Below are positions 1 through 6,770 of a stretch of DNA of 10,016 bases, piece by piece. The number at the start of each line of letters is the position of its first letter. Position 1 is the first letter of the stretch. The position numbers and the translations under genes were made by a program. This DNA is from Campylobacteraceae bacterium. Its GTDB lineage: Bacteria > Campylobacterota > Campylobacteria > Campylobacterales > Sulfurovaceae. Location: NCBI GenBank assembly GCA_027026055.1, contig JALVPA010000167.1:1-10016 (forward strand), given 5' to 3'. Below the pieces are notes generated by a model. It saw only the letters and a list, made by a program, of their open reading frames with translations, had not been told where the DNA came from and made no database searches.

Positions 1-2
1 TG

Positions 3-56
3 AGTGAATTTATCGAGCGTCTTGCGGGACGTTCGGCTAAGTTCAAAGCGATTTGA
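3..56 (+). CDS. C-terminal tail of an unidentified upstream gene (partial)
   Basis: One frame is open from the left edge and ends at a TGA at 54-56. It reads SEFIERLAGRSAKFKAI before the stop. The other two forward frames hit stops at 1-3 and 5-7. Codon choice resembles the genes downstream, which supports a real C-terminus in the same orientation as the helicase that begins 45 bases later. Only 17 residues are visible, with no motif, so the product cannot be named. It could instead be untranslated sequence that is open by chance. Confidence 0.35.
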   Translation, partial: SEFIERLAGRSAKFKAI

Positions 57-101
57 ACGACAAACCATTGAGGTGCGCAAGCATTTCGAAAAGGCGCAAA
101 G

Positions 102-1487
102 ATGAGTTTTAAAAGATTCGATTTTCACCGCGATATCGTCAAAGGCATACGCATCGCGGGATTTAAAGAACCCAGTCCGATCCAACAGATGGCGATTCCG
201 TTGATTGCCGAAGGAAGAGACTTGGTAGGACAAGCCCATACGGGGACGGGCAAAACGGCGGCGTTCGGGCTGCCTATCTTGGACAAATTGGCAAAAAAAG
301 AGATAGAGCGTGCGCTTGTGATTACGCCGACGCGCGAATTGGCTACGCAGGTGAGCGACGAGTTGTATCATCTGGGGCGTTTTGCGGGGATTCGGACATT
401 GACGGTCTACGGCGGCGTGGGATACGGTCGGCAGATCGCCTTGATACACAAAGGCGTACAGATTGTGGTGGCGACTCCGGGGAGGCTCAAAGATCTTTAC
501 AAAAAAGGCAAAATCGATACGTTCAATCCCGAAATCGTCGTGCTTGACGAAGCCGACGAGATGCTCGATATGGGATTTCTCGACGACATCAAAGAGATCT
601 TCGAATATATCCCGCAGACACGCCAAACGTTGCTTTTTTCGGCGACGATGCCCGATCCTATCAAAGATTTGGCCGAACATATCCTTTACAACCCGGAATT
701 TATTTCCGTCATCGGTGACGAAGAGACGACCAATAACGTCATCGAACAGCGCTATTATGTCATACGCGAAGATCAACGCGACGAGGCGATCGTGAGACTT
801 TTGGAAAGCGAACCGATCGAAAAATGCATCGTCTTTTGTCGTATGAAACGCGAAGTGGACAGGTTGACGGAACATCTGCAAGCGCTCGGTTTCAGCGCCG
901 CGGGGTTACACGGCGACTTGGAACAGACCGATCGCGAACGTATCATCAAGAGTTACAGACGCGGCGAGACACAGATCATGGTAGCTACGGATGTTGCGGC
1001 GCGAGGCTTGGATGTCAAAAAAGTCACCCATGTTTTCAACTACCATATTCCCTTCGATCCGCAAAGTTACGTACATCGTATCGGGCGTACCGGTCGCGCG
1101 GGCAAAAGCGGTAGCGCCATTACGCTGGTAACCACCGAGGAGTTCCGCGAACTGCAACGCATCCAAAAAGAAGTCGGCGCCGAAATGCGGCTTGCCACAA
1201 TCACCGTAGCGGCGGATGGGTCGCCCCGTTACGATTTTGATGCGATAGCCGAAGAGATCGCCGATATCGTCGTGACTCCCGAAGCGATCGCATTGTCGGA
1301 ACGTTTGGCAAATACGGATCGCGACACACTCGTGCAAAAACTGCTTTCGTCTTATTTGAAAACGCGCGAACCCGTGGAGACAAACCGTATCGGTTTCGTT
1401 GAAGAGGAGGTCGACAGAATGCTTGCGGCGTACGAAAACGAGCAACGTGAACTCAAACGACACACGCGTCGAAAAAAACGTCGCTAA
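102..1487 (+). CDS. DEAD-box ATP-dependent RNA helicase
   Basis: A complete 461-residue cytoplasmic RNA helicase of superfamily 2 that uses ATP to unwind or remodel RNA, typically in ribosome assembly, mRNA turnover or cold adaptation. All core motifs are present in order: Q motif with F21 and Q28, motif I AHTGTGKT (45-52), Ia PTREL (76-80), Ib TPGR (125-128), II DEAD (149-152), III SAT (180-182), IV IVFC (243-246), V around ATDVAARGLDV (295-305) and VI HRIGRTGR (325-332). About 125 residues follow the helicase core and end in a strongly basic tail (KRHTRRKKRR), a usual RNA-binding feature. The ATG at 102 has an AAAAGG Shine-Dalgarno seven bases upstream and leaves a normal lead-in to the Q motif. 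Nothing catalytic is missing. The subfamily (RhlE, CsdA/DeaD or other) cannot be fixed by eye, so I give no symbol. It is probably not part of the oad unit, because a promoter-like sequence lies between them. Confidence 0.96.
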   Translation: MSFKRFDFHRDIVKGIRIAGFKEPSPIQQMAIPLIAEGRDLVGQAHTGTGKTAAFGLPILDKLAKKEIERALVITPTRELATQVSDELYHLGRFAGIRTLTVYGGVGYGRQIALIHKGVQIVVATPGRLKDLYKKGKIDTFNPEIVVLDEADEMLDMGFLDDIKEIFEYIPQTRQTLLFSATMPDPIKDLAEHILYNPEFISVIGDEETTNNVIEQRYYVIREDQRDEAIVRLLESEPIEKCIVFCRMKREVDRLTEHLQALGFSAAGLHGDLEQTDRERIIKSYRRGETQIMVATDVAARGLDVKKVTHVFNYHIPFDPQSYVHRIGRTGRAGKSGSAITLVTTEEFRELQRIQKEVGAEMRLATITVAADGSPRYDFDAIAEEIADIVVTPEAIALSERLANTDRDTLVQKLLSSYLKTREPVETNRIGFVEEEVDRMLAAYENEQRELKRHTRRKKRR

Positions 1488-1502
1488 AGCGGTTTGTTTT
1501 AA

Positions 1503-1530
1503 CTGACATAAAGCAAAAGCGTTTTAAAAT
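1503..1530 (+). promoter_or_regulatory. Candidate sigma-70-type promoter for oadGAB
   Basis: CTGACA (1503-1508) matches the TTGACA -35 box at five of six positions. A 16-base spacer separates it from TAAAAT (1525-1530), a one-mismatch -10 box. Transcription would begin near 1537, about 20 bases before the oadG ATG and just ahead of its AAGG ribosome binding site (1547-1550). The position, directly after the helicase stop and before oadG, suits a start for the oad operon. Campylobacterota promoters often have a good -10 box and little -35 conservation, so this is sequence-level evidence only. Confidence 0.45.
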
Positions 1531-1557
1531 TTGTAAACCAAATAATAAGGTGACTCA

Positions 1558-1800
1558 ATGGAAATCAATTTGGTGGCCGAAGGTCTGAAGTTTATGGTGC
1601 TGGGGATGCTCATCGTCTTTGTCTTCCTCTATGTGCTGGTCGAGGTGATGAAGCTTCAAGCCAAGCTCATCAACAAATACTTCCCCGAAAAAGAGCCGGA
1701 AGCGCCCGCTTCCGCGCCGCGTGCCGACAGTGACGAAGAAGCCCGCGTCACGGCGGCAATCGTAGCGGCAATCGCAGAATTCCGAAAGACTAAATCTTAA
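1558..1800 (+). CDS. oadG: Oxaloacetate decarboxylase gamma subunit (OadG)
   Basis: A small 80-residue membrane subunit. In this family OadG anchors the soluble alpha subunit to the integral beta subunit and assists carboxybiotin transfer. The N-terminal third holds one hydrophobic helix (about residues 12-30), followed by a charged juxtamembrane stretch, a Pro/Ala/Glu-rich linker (about 43-60) and a short Ala-rich helix near the C-terminus with AAIVAAIAEF (66-75). Length and layout are normal for OadG. The terminal histidine cluster known from some gamma subunits, which is linked to Zn2+ binding, is absent. The identification leans heavily on position: oadA starts 18 bases after the stop and oadB follows, giving the gamma-alpha-beta order known from other Na+-pumping decarboxylases. 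An AAGG site lies seven bases before the ATG. Confidence 0.9.
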   Translation: MEINLVAEGLKFMVLGMLIVFVFLYVLVEVMKLQAKLINKYFPEKEPEAPASAPRADSDEEARVTAAIVAAIAEFRKTKS

Positions 1801-1818
1801 AAACAAAAGGTATCCGAT

Positions 1819-3621
1819 ATGGCAAAAAAATATATCGACGTAATGGATACGACCTTCCGTGACGGATTTCAGTCCGTATTCGGCGGTCGTGTGTTGATGG
1901 AGGATTTTCTTCCTGCCGTGGAAGCGGCGAAAGAGGCGGGTATCACCCACTTCGAATTCGGCGGCGGTGCAAGATTCCAGTCGCTCTTTTTCTATTTGCG
2001 GGAAAACGCCTTCGAGATGATGGACAAGTTCCGCGAAATCGTAGGCAAAGAGGCGAATTTGCAAGTGCTTTCGCGCGGGATCAATACCGTGATGCTCGAT
2101 ACGGGAAGTCGCGAAATGATCGAACTTTTCGCGAAACTGTTTGCCAAACACGGTACGACGACGGTACGTAACTTCGACGCGCTCAACGATGTCAATAACC
2201 TGATCTATTCCGGTCAAATGGTCAAAAAATACGGGATGAACCACGAAGTGGTCGTTACGATCATGGATTTGCCTCCGGGATGCAAAGGGGCGCATGACGT
2301 CGCATTCTATGAAAAGACCTTGCGCAACATTCTCGATAGCGGCATCGAATTCGACAGTGTCTGCTTCAAAGACGCGTCGGGTACCGCAAATCCGCACAAA
2401 GTGTACGAAACGATCGCGATGGCGCGCAAACTGCTTGGTGAGAGCGTACATTTGAGACTCCATACGCACGAAACGGCGGGTGTCTCGGTCGCTTCTTATC
2501 TGGCGGCGCTCGAAGCGGGTGCAAACGGCATCGATATGGCGGCAAGTCCCGTCAGCGGCGGTACGTCGCAGCCAGACATCTTAACAATGCTACACGCCAC
2601 CAAAGGCACCAACTACAATTTGGGCGATCTCAAACTCGACAAAGTCCTCAAGTACGAAGAGCGCCTCAAAGAGTGTTTGAAAGATTACTTCATCCCACCC
2701 GAAGCGACGCAAGTTTCGCCGCTCATTCCGTTTGCGCCGATGCCGGGCGGCGCTTTGACTGCAAATACGCAGATGATGCGCGACAACGGCGAATTGGACA
2801 AATTCCCCGAAGTGCTCAAAGCGATGACCGAAGTGGTCGAAAAAGGCGGTTACGGTACCTCCGTCACCCCGGTCAGCCAGTTTTATTGGCAACAAGCGTA
2901 TGCCAACGTTATCTTCGGACCGTGGAAGCAGATAGCACCCGGTTACGGCAAGATGGTACTCGGCTACTTTGGTAAAACGCCCGTCGAACCCGATCCCGAA
3001 GTGGTCAAACTGGCGGCTGAAAAACTCAAACTCGAGCCGACAACGGAAAATCCTCTCGATATCGCCGATAGAGACGAGAAAAAATCTATCGCATATTGGA
3101 AAGAGGTGCTCGAAAAAGAGGGGTTGGAGACGACCGAAGAGAATATCTTTATCGCCGCCTCGTGCGATCAAAAGGGTATTGCGTTCTTGAAGGGTGAGTC
3201 GCCTTTGATGGTTAGAAAAGGAAAAGAAAAAGAGTGTGGAGACGAGAATATGGCAGGAAATTATACGGTAGTGGTAGACGGCAAACAATATAGCGTACAG
3301 GTAGTCGAAGGTAGCGGCGAAGTACAAGTAACGCCTTCGGCGGCACCTACGGCAGAAGCGGTGCAGAGCGCACCTGCTGCGGCTCCCGCGGCAAGTGGTG
3401 GTAAAGGTAGCGTGGAGATTCATTCGCAAACGCCGGGTAACGTCTGGAAGATTTTGAAAAATCCGGGCGACAAAGTGGAAGAGGGCGACGTGATCATGAT
3501 TCTCGAAGCGATGAAAATGGAGATCGATATCGCCGCACCGCAGGCGGGTACCATCAAATCGATCGACGTCAACGTCAACGATGCGGTAACGGACGGACAA
3601 CTTCTCGCGACAATGGAGTAA
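1819..3621 (+). CDS. oadA: Oxaloacetate decarboxylase alpha subunit (OadA; PycB-like), biotinylated carboxyltransferase
   Basis: A 600-residue carboxyltransferase that moves CO2 between oxaloacetate and protein-bound biotin, yielding pyruvate in the decarboxylating direction. Residues about 4-265 form the HMGL-like TIM barrel: the metal-site motif DTTFRD (10-15), K184 in FKDASG (the position of the carbamylated lysine of the family), H215 and H217 in HTHETAG, and T249 in SGGTSQP. The conserved PYC/OADA region follows (about 285-470, with PGGALTAN at 309-316), then an association segment (about 478-505), an Ala/Pro linker (506-527) and a biotinyl domain with EAMKM. K566 should carry biotin, 34 residues before the end. 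The ATG has an AAAGG site eight bases upstream. The same protein type is called PycB, the carboxyltransferase half of a two-subunit pyruvate carboxylase, when paired with a biotin carboxylase PycA. No pycA is visible here, and oadG and oadB flank it, so Oad is preferred. An in-frame ATG at codon 478 has its own GGAG. Confidence 0.95.
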   Translation: MAKKYIDVMDTTFRDGFQSVFGGRVLMEDFLPAVEAAKEAGITHFEFGGGARFQSLFFYLRENAFEMMDKFREIVGKEANLQVLSRGINTVMLDTGSREMIELFAKLFAKHGTTTVRNFDALNDVNNLIYSGQMVKKYGMNHEVVVTIMDLPPGCKGAHDVAFYEKTLRNILDSGIEFDSVCFKDASGTANPHKVYETIAMARKLLGESVHLRLHTHETAGVSVASYLAALEAGANGIDMAASPVSGGTSQPDILTMLHATKGTNYNLGDLKLDKVLKYEERLKECLKDYFIPPEATQVSPLIPFAPMPGGALTANTQMMRDNGELDKFPEVLKAMTEVVEKGGYGTSVTPVSQFYWQQAYANVIFGPWKQIAPGYGKMVLGYFGKTPVEPDPEVVKLAAEKLKLEPTTENPLDIADRDEKKSIAYWKEVLEKEGLETTEENIFIAASCDQKGIAFLKGESPLMVRKGKEKECGDENMAGNYTVVVDGKQYSVQVVEGSGEVQVTPSAAPTAEAVQSAPAAAPAASGGKGSVEIHSQTPGNVWKILKNPGDKVEEGDVIMILEAMKMEIDIAAPQAGTIKSIDVNVNDAVTDGQLLATME

Positions 3622-3623
3622 CC

Positions 3624-4970
3624 ATGAAACTCAAACATATCCTTCTTTCGCTTTTCTTCGCATTGGCGTTCGTCACCAATGCGGCGCAGGCTTCCGAACA
3701 TAAAGCGGAGCCGGTCAAAATGACCCAAGAAGAGTTGATTGCGCAAGAGAGGGCGACCTATCATCCCAAAAGCGTCGTCGAACTTATCAAATCCTTTTTT
3801 ACGACAACGGGTATCTACGCCATCCTCAATCCTAAAGAGGGCGTCAAAAACGGTCAAGGCGTAGAGATGAGCAAGTTCGCGCAAAGCTGGGGACGCGTGA
3901 TTATGTTTCTTATTATCTTTTTGCTCTTCTACTTGGCGATCGGCAAAGGCTTCGAGCCGTTACTGCTCTTGCCCATCGCTTTCGGCGGCTTGCTTGCCAA
4001 TATCCCCGTGGCCAATATGACCGGACCGCACGGAATGCTCGGTATCATCTACAATATGGGGATCAGCAACGAGTTTTTCCCGCTGCTCATTTTTATGGGG
4101 GTAGGGGCAATGACCGATTTCGGTCCGCTTCTCTCCAATCCCAAAACGGCGCTTTTGGGCGGTGCGGCGCAGTTTGGAATTTTCGGTTCGTTGGTCGGCG
4201 CGGCGGCGCTTTCTCAATATACCGGAATGGTAGACTTTACGCTGAAACAATCGGCGGCGATTTCGATCATCGGCGGCGCCGACGGTCCGACATCGATCTT
4301 TATCGCTTCGGCATTGGCGCCCGAACTGTTGGGAGCGATTGCGGTGGCGGCCTATTCGTATATGGCGCTTGTGCCGGTCATTCAGCCTCCGATCATGAAA
4401 GCGCTCACCACTCCCGAAGAGCGACGCATCGTGATGAAAACAACGCGTAAAGTACATCGTTTGGAAAAGCTGCTTTTTCCGATCGTCGTTATTATGATGA
4501 TAGCGATGATTTTGCCGGACGCATCGCCGTTAATGGGAGCGTTTGCACTCGGTAACTTCGCCAAAGAATCAGGTGTAGTCAACCGTCTGAGCGACGAGAT
4601 GCAAAACTCGCTTATCAATATCACGACAATCTTTTTGGGACTCGGGGTCGGATCGACGCTTCAAGCGGACAAATTCCTCGTTCCCGAGACGATCGGCATT
4701 ATGATCATCGGTCTGTTGGCGTTTGCGGCGGGTACGGCGGCAGGCGTCTTGATGGGTAAAATCATGAACAAATTTTCCAAAGAACCCATCAACCCGCTTA
4801 TTGGCGCGGCGGGTGTTTCCGCCGTTCCGATGGCGGCGAGAGTCGCGAGTAAAGTCGGTTCGGATGCACGTCCGGGTAACATCTTGTTGATGCATGCGAT
4901 GGGTCCCAATGTCGCGGGTGTCATCGGATCTGCGGTCGCGGCGGGCGTGTTGCTTTCGATCTTTAAATAA
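3624..4970 (+). CDS. oadB: Na+-pumping oxaloacetate decarboxylase beta subunit (OadB)
   Basis: A 448-residue integral membrane subunit that decarboxylates carboxybiotin on OadA and couples this to Na+ export, consuming a periplasmic proton. The family's key residues are all present: IIGGADGPTSIF (215-226) contains the essential aspartate D220, and NPLIGAAGVSAVPMAARV (390-407) contains N390, G394, S399 and R406. These equal Klebsiella D203, N373, G377, S382 and R389 at a constant offset of 17. Many hydrophobic helices span about 92-448. The N-terminus is unusual: residues 1-23 look like a signal peptide (KLKH, a hydrophobic stretch, then NAAQA before SE), followed by a soluble stretch of about 65 residues before the first core helix. 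The ATG lies two bases after the oadA stop, and GGAG in the last oadA codons can serve as its ribosome site, so translation is probably coupled. A methylmalonyl-CoA or glutaconyl-CoA decarboxylase beta subunit would look similar; context decides. Confidence 0.95.
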   Translation: MKLKHILLSLFFALAFVTNAAQASEHKAEPVKMTQEELIAQERATYHPKSVVELIKSFFTTTGIYAILNPKEGVKNGQGVEMSKFAQSWGRVIMFLIIFLLFYLAIGKGFEPLLLLPIAFGGLLANIPVANMTGPHGMLGIIYNMGISNEFFPLLIFMGVGAMTDFGPLLSNPKTALLGGAAQFGIFGSLVGAAALSQYTGMVDFTLKQSAAISIIGGADGPTSIFIASALAPELLGAIAVAAYSYMALVPVIQPPIMKALTTPEERRIVMKTTRKVHRLEKLLFPIVVIMMIAMILPDASPLMGAFALGNFAKESGVVNRLSDEMQNSLINITTIFLGLGVGSTLQADKFLVPETIGIMIIGLLAFAAGTAAGVLMGKIMNKFSKEPINPLIGAAGVSAVPMAARVASKVGSDARPGNILLMHAMGPNVAGVIGSAVAAGVLLSIFK

Positions 4971-4971
4971 T

Positions 4972-4989
4972 TGCGTGCTTTTGCACGCA
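4972..4989 (+). terminator. GC-rich hairpin just after oadB
   Basis: TGCGTGC and GCACGCA pair perfectly over seven base pairs around a TTTT loop, beginning one base after the oadB stop codon. A compact GC-rich stem in this position is typical of a transcript end or an mRNA-stabilising 3' structure. The next bases are GAGTAG rather than a T-run, so it does not meet the classical intrinsic terminator pattern. It may instead cause partial read-through into pckA. Confidence 0.45.
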
Positions 4990-4997
4990 GAGTAGAG

Positions 4998-5022
4998 TCG
5001 GGAAAAAGGGACTTTTTTCCGA
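4998..5022 (+). terminator. A/T-rich second hairpin between oadB and pckA
   Basis: The arms at 4998-5007 (TCGGGAAAAA) and 5013-5022 (TTTTTTCCGA) form ten pairs including one G-T, around the loop GGGAC. The six-T run is part of the 3' arm. With the GC hairpin nine bases upstream, the T-run could act as the U-tract of a terminator if that upstream stem forms late, but the spacing is larger than usual. Alternatively it is an attenuator or a stability element. Confidence 0.4.
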
Positions 5023-5023
5023 T

Positions 5024-5037
5024 TATGCTCTGGCATA
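5024..5037 (+). repeat. Short inverted repeat upstream of pckA
   Basis: TATGC (5024-5028) and GCATA (5033-5037) are perfect inverse complements separated by TCTG. This is the third consecutive inverted repeat in the oadB-pckA spacer and ends 24 bases before the pckA start. It could be a small operator-like dyad or a weak RNA hairpin; at five base pairs it may equally be chance. Confidence 0.3.
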
Positions 5038-5061
5038 GTTCAAATTACAAAAGAGGATACA

Positions 5062-6654
5062 ATGAGTACCAAAACGCCCAACGGACTTGACAAGCTCGGA
5101 TTGAAAGATATCCAAGAGGTGTATTACAATCTGAGTTACGACGAGTTGCAAGCGCACGAAATCAATCGCGGAGAGTGTAAATTTTCAACGACAGGTTCGG
5201 CGATGTGCGATACGGGGATCTTCACCGGACGCAGTCCCAAAGACAAATATTTCGTCGACCAACCTCCTTCCAATCAACATATCGCATGGGGAGAGGTGAA
5301 TCGTCCGATCTCCAAAGAGGTTTACGAAGATCTTAAAGAGATTGCACTCAACCAACTGTCGGGTAAAAAGATCTATATTATGGATGTTTTTACAGGTGCA
5401 AGTAAATCAAGCCGCCGTTCGATTCGATTTGTCACCGAAGTGGCGTGGCAAGCGCATTTTGTCAAAAATATGTTTATCCGCCCTACCGAAGAAGAGCTTG
5501 AAGACTTCGAACCCGACTTTACGGTCTACAATGCCTGTAAAGCGGTAGACGAAAAATATAAAGAACACGGACTCAACAGCGATGTCTTTGTCGTCTTCAA
5601 TATCGAAGAGGGGGTAGGACTTATTGGCGGTACATGGTACGGCGGCGAGATGAAAAAGGGCATCTTCTCGATGATGAACTATTGGTTGCCACTGGAAGGC
5701 AAACTCTCCATGCATTGTTCCGCCAATGTTGGTAAGGAGGGTGACGTGTGTCTCTTTTTCGGACTTTCGGGTACCGGGAAAACGACACTTTCCACCGATC
5801 CTAACCGTGCGTTGATCGGCGACGACGAGCACGGATGGGACGACGAGGGTATTTTCAATTTTGAAGGCGGGTGTTATGCCAAAGTGATCAACCTCGATCC
5901 CAAAAGTGAACCGGAGATCTACCAAGCGATTACGAAAGACGCATTGCTTGAGAATGTCGTGGCGGACGAAGCGGGCAATGTCGATTTTACCAATGCAAGC
6001 AAAACCGAAAACACGCGTGTTTCTTATCCCATCGAACACATCAAAAACCATCAACCCGGGTTGATGGCTGGTCACCCCAACAATATCATCTTCCTTACCG
6101 CCGATGCATTCGGTGTTTTGCCCCCGGTAAGCAAACTGACCAAAGAGCAGGCGATGTATTATTTTCTCAGCGGATATACCGCAAAAGTGGCGGGTACCGA
6201 GCGAGGGATCGACGAGCCTGTAGCAACCTTTTCCGCCTGTTTCGGCGAAGCGTTTTTGCCGTTGCACCCCACCGTGTATGCGGAACTGTTGGGCAAAAAG
6301 ATCGACGAACACAATGTCAATGTTTATTTGGTAAATACAGGTTGGACGGGAGGTCCGTACGGTGTGGGCAAACGCATGAGTATCAAAGATACGCGTGCGT
6401 GTATCGACGGTATCTTGAACGGTTCGATCAACGATGCGGAATTCGAAATGCTGCCCATTTTCAACCTTCGTATACCGAAATCGCTCGAAGGTGTGAAGGA
6501 TAATACCGTACTCAACCCGCGCAATACGTGGAAAGACAAAGAAGCGTACGACGAAACGTTGAAGAAGTTGGCAAAGATGTTTATCGACAATTTCCACAGA
6601 TATGACGATAAGGGAAGCGAATTCGACTACGCTTCGGCCGGACCGCAATTATAA
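5062..6654 (+). CDS. pckA: Phosphoenolpyruvate carboxykinase (ATP)
   Basis: A 530-residue cytoplasmic enzyme that converts oxaloacetate plus ATP to PEP, CO2 and ADP, the entry to gluconeogenesis; it can run in reverse as a carboxylase under some conditions. Length and motifs fit the ATP-dependent family. TGRSPKDKY (55-63) carries the substrate arginine R57. YGGEMKKG (193-200) gives K198/K199, and H218 lies in SMHCSAN. The P-loop GLSGTGKTTLS (234-244) has K240, and D254/D255 bind metal and nucleotide. R319 is in NTRVSYP. K199, H218, K240, D255 and R319 match E. coli K213, H232, K254, D269 and R333 at a constant offset of 14. The ATG has an AGAGG site five bases upstream. It follows oadGAB by 91 bases, so two enzymes acting on oxaloacetate are neighbours. 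The hairpins in the spacer leave open whether it is co-transcribed or separately controlled. No defect is seen. Confidence 0.97.
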   Translation: MSTKTPNGLDKLGLKDIQEVYYNLSYDELQAHEINRGECKFSTTGSAMCDTGIFTGRSPKDKYFVDQPPSNQHIAWGEVNRPISKEVYEDLKEIALNQLSGKKIYIMDVFTGASKSSRRSIRFVTEVAWQAHFVKNMFIRPTEEELEDFEPDFTVYNACKAVDEKYKEHGLNSDVFVVFNIEEGVGLIGGTWYGGEMKKGIFSMMNYWLPLEGKLSMHCSANVGKEGDVCLFFGLSGTGKTTLSTDPNRALIGDDEHGWDDEGIFNFEGGCYAKVINLDPKSEPEIYQAITKDALLENVVADEAGNVDFTNASKTENTRVSYPIEHIKNHQPGLMAGHPNNIIFLTADAFGVLPPVSKLTKEQAMYYFLSGYTAKVAGTERGIDEPVATFSACFGEAFLPLHPTVYAELLGKKIDEHNVNVYLVNTGWTGGPYGVGKRMSIKDTRACIDGILNGSINDAEFEMLPIFNLRIPKSLEGVKDNTVLNPRNTWKDKEAYDETLKKLAKMFIDNFHRYDDKGSEFDYASAGPQL

Positions 6655-6655
6655 T

Positions 6656-6674
6656 GTGAGACGCAATGTCTCGC
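6656..6674 (+). terminator. Hairpin after pckA, possible terminator
   Basis: GTGAGAC (6656-6662) pairs with GTCTCGC (6668-6674) over seven positions, one of them a G-T wobble, around the loop GCAAT, starting two bases after the pckA stop. The location suits transcript termination or 3'-end protection. No T-run follows directly; the T-rich tract only comes near 6697-6710, so intrinsic termination would be weak. Confidence 0.35.
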
Positions 6675-6718
6675 TCTACAATGCAGACAATAATACTCTT
6701 ATTTCTTTCTAAGAATTC

Positions 6719-6729
6719 TATAGTATAGT
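6719..6729 (+). promoter_or_regulatory. Candidate -10 region for the DUF2892 gene
   Basis: Two overlapping TATAGT hexamers (6719-6724 and 6724-6729) lie in a very AT-rich stretch behind a T-rich tract (6697-6710). This is the type of promoter seen in Campylobacterota, where the -35 box is often missing; I find no TTGACA-like box at the right distance. A start near 6735 would leave a leader of roughly 35 bases. Confidence 0.35.
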
Positions 6730-6740
6730 TTCACAATATT

Positions 6741-6757
6741 TATTGAAAAATTCAATA
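6741..6757 (+). repeat. Perfect inverted repeat in the leader of the DUF2892 gene
   Basis: TATTGAA (6741-6747) and TTCAATA (6751-6757) are exact inverse complements around AAA. The dyad ends three bases before the AGGA ribosome binding site (6760-6763) and 14 bases before the ATG. It lies downstream of the proposed start, so it might form a weak AT hairpin in the mRNA, or it might be a DNA-level operator. AT-rich sequence produces such dyads by chance fairly often. Confidence 0.4.
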
Positions 6758-6770
6758 TTAGGAAATCATT

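Noticed and set aside
4..105. A 33-codon GTG-started frame overlapping the helicase start by ATGA, suggesting a coupled small gene.
   Set aside because: It lacks a visible ribosome site and any recognisable motif, and it conflicts with the more plausible C-terminal tail read in another frame up to 56.
3306..3420. Simple-sequence repeat in the Ala/Pro-coding part of oadA as a phase-variable tract.
   Set aside because: The codons vary (GCA, GCT, GCG, CCT, CCC), so there is no true nucleotide repeat. It is the normal flexible linker before the biotin domain.
1819..3621. Calling oadA a pyruvate carboxylase subunit B (pycB) outright.
   Set aside because: The sequence type fits both names, but flanking oadG and oadB with an intact Na+ site favour the decarboxylase complex. 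The alternative is kept as a finding.
5407..6648. A 413-codon open frame on the - strand opposite pckA, and similar long antisense frames opposite the helicase (906-1463), oadA (1555-2469, 2590-3600), oadB (3960-4457), mgtE (7186-7683), the CNNM gene (8395-8967) and the second helicase (9422-9943).
   Set aside because: All share exact codon register with the sense gene, so antisense stops would need sense TTA, CTA or TCA codons. These genes rarely use those codons, which opens the mirrored frame automatically. The translations have no recognisable domains and lack upstream ribosome sites.
6655..6770. A small RNA, tRNA or mobile-element end in the AT-rich spacer after pckA.
   Set aside because: No cloverleaf, no terminal inverted repeat with target duplication and no transposase fragment is visible; only short dyads and a promoter-like sequence can be supported.
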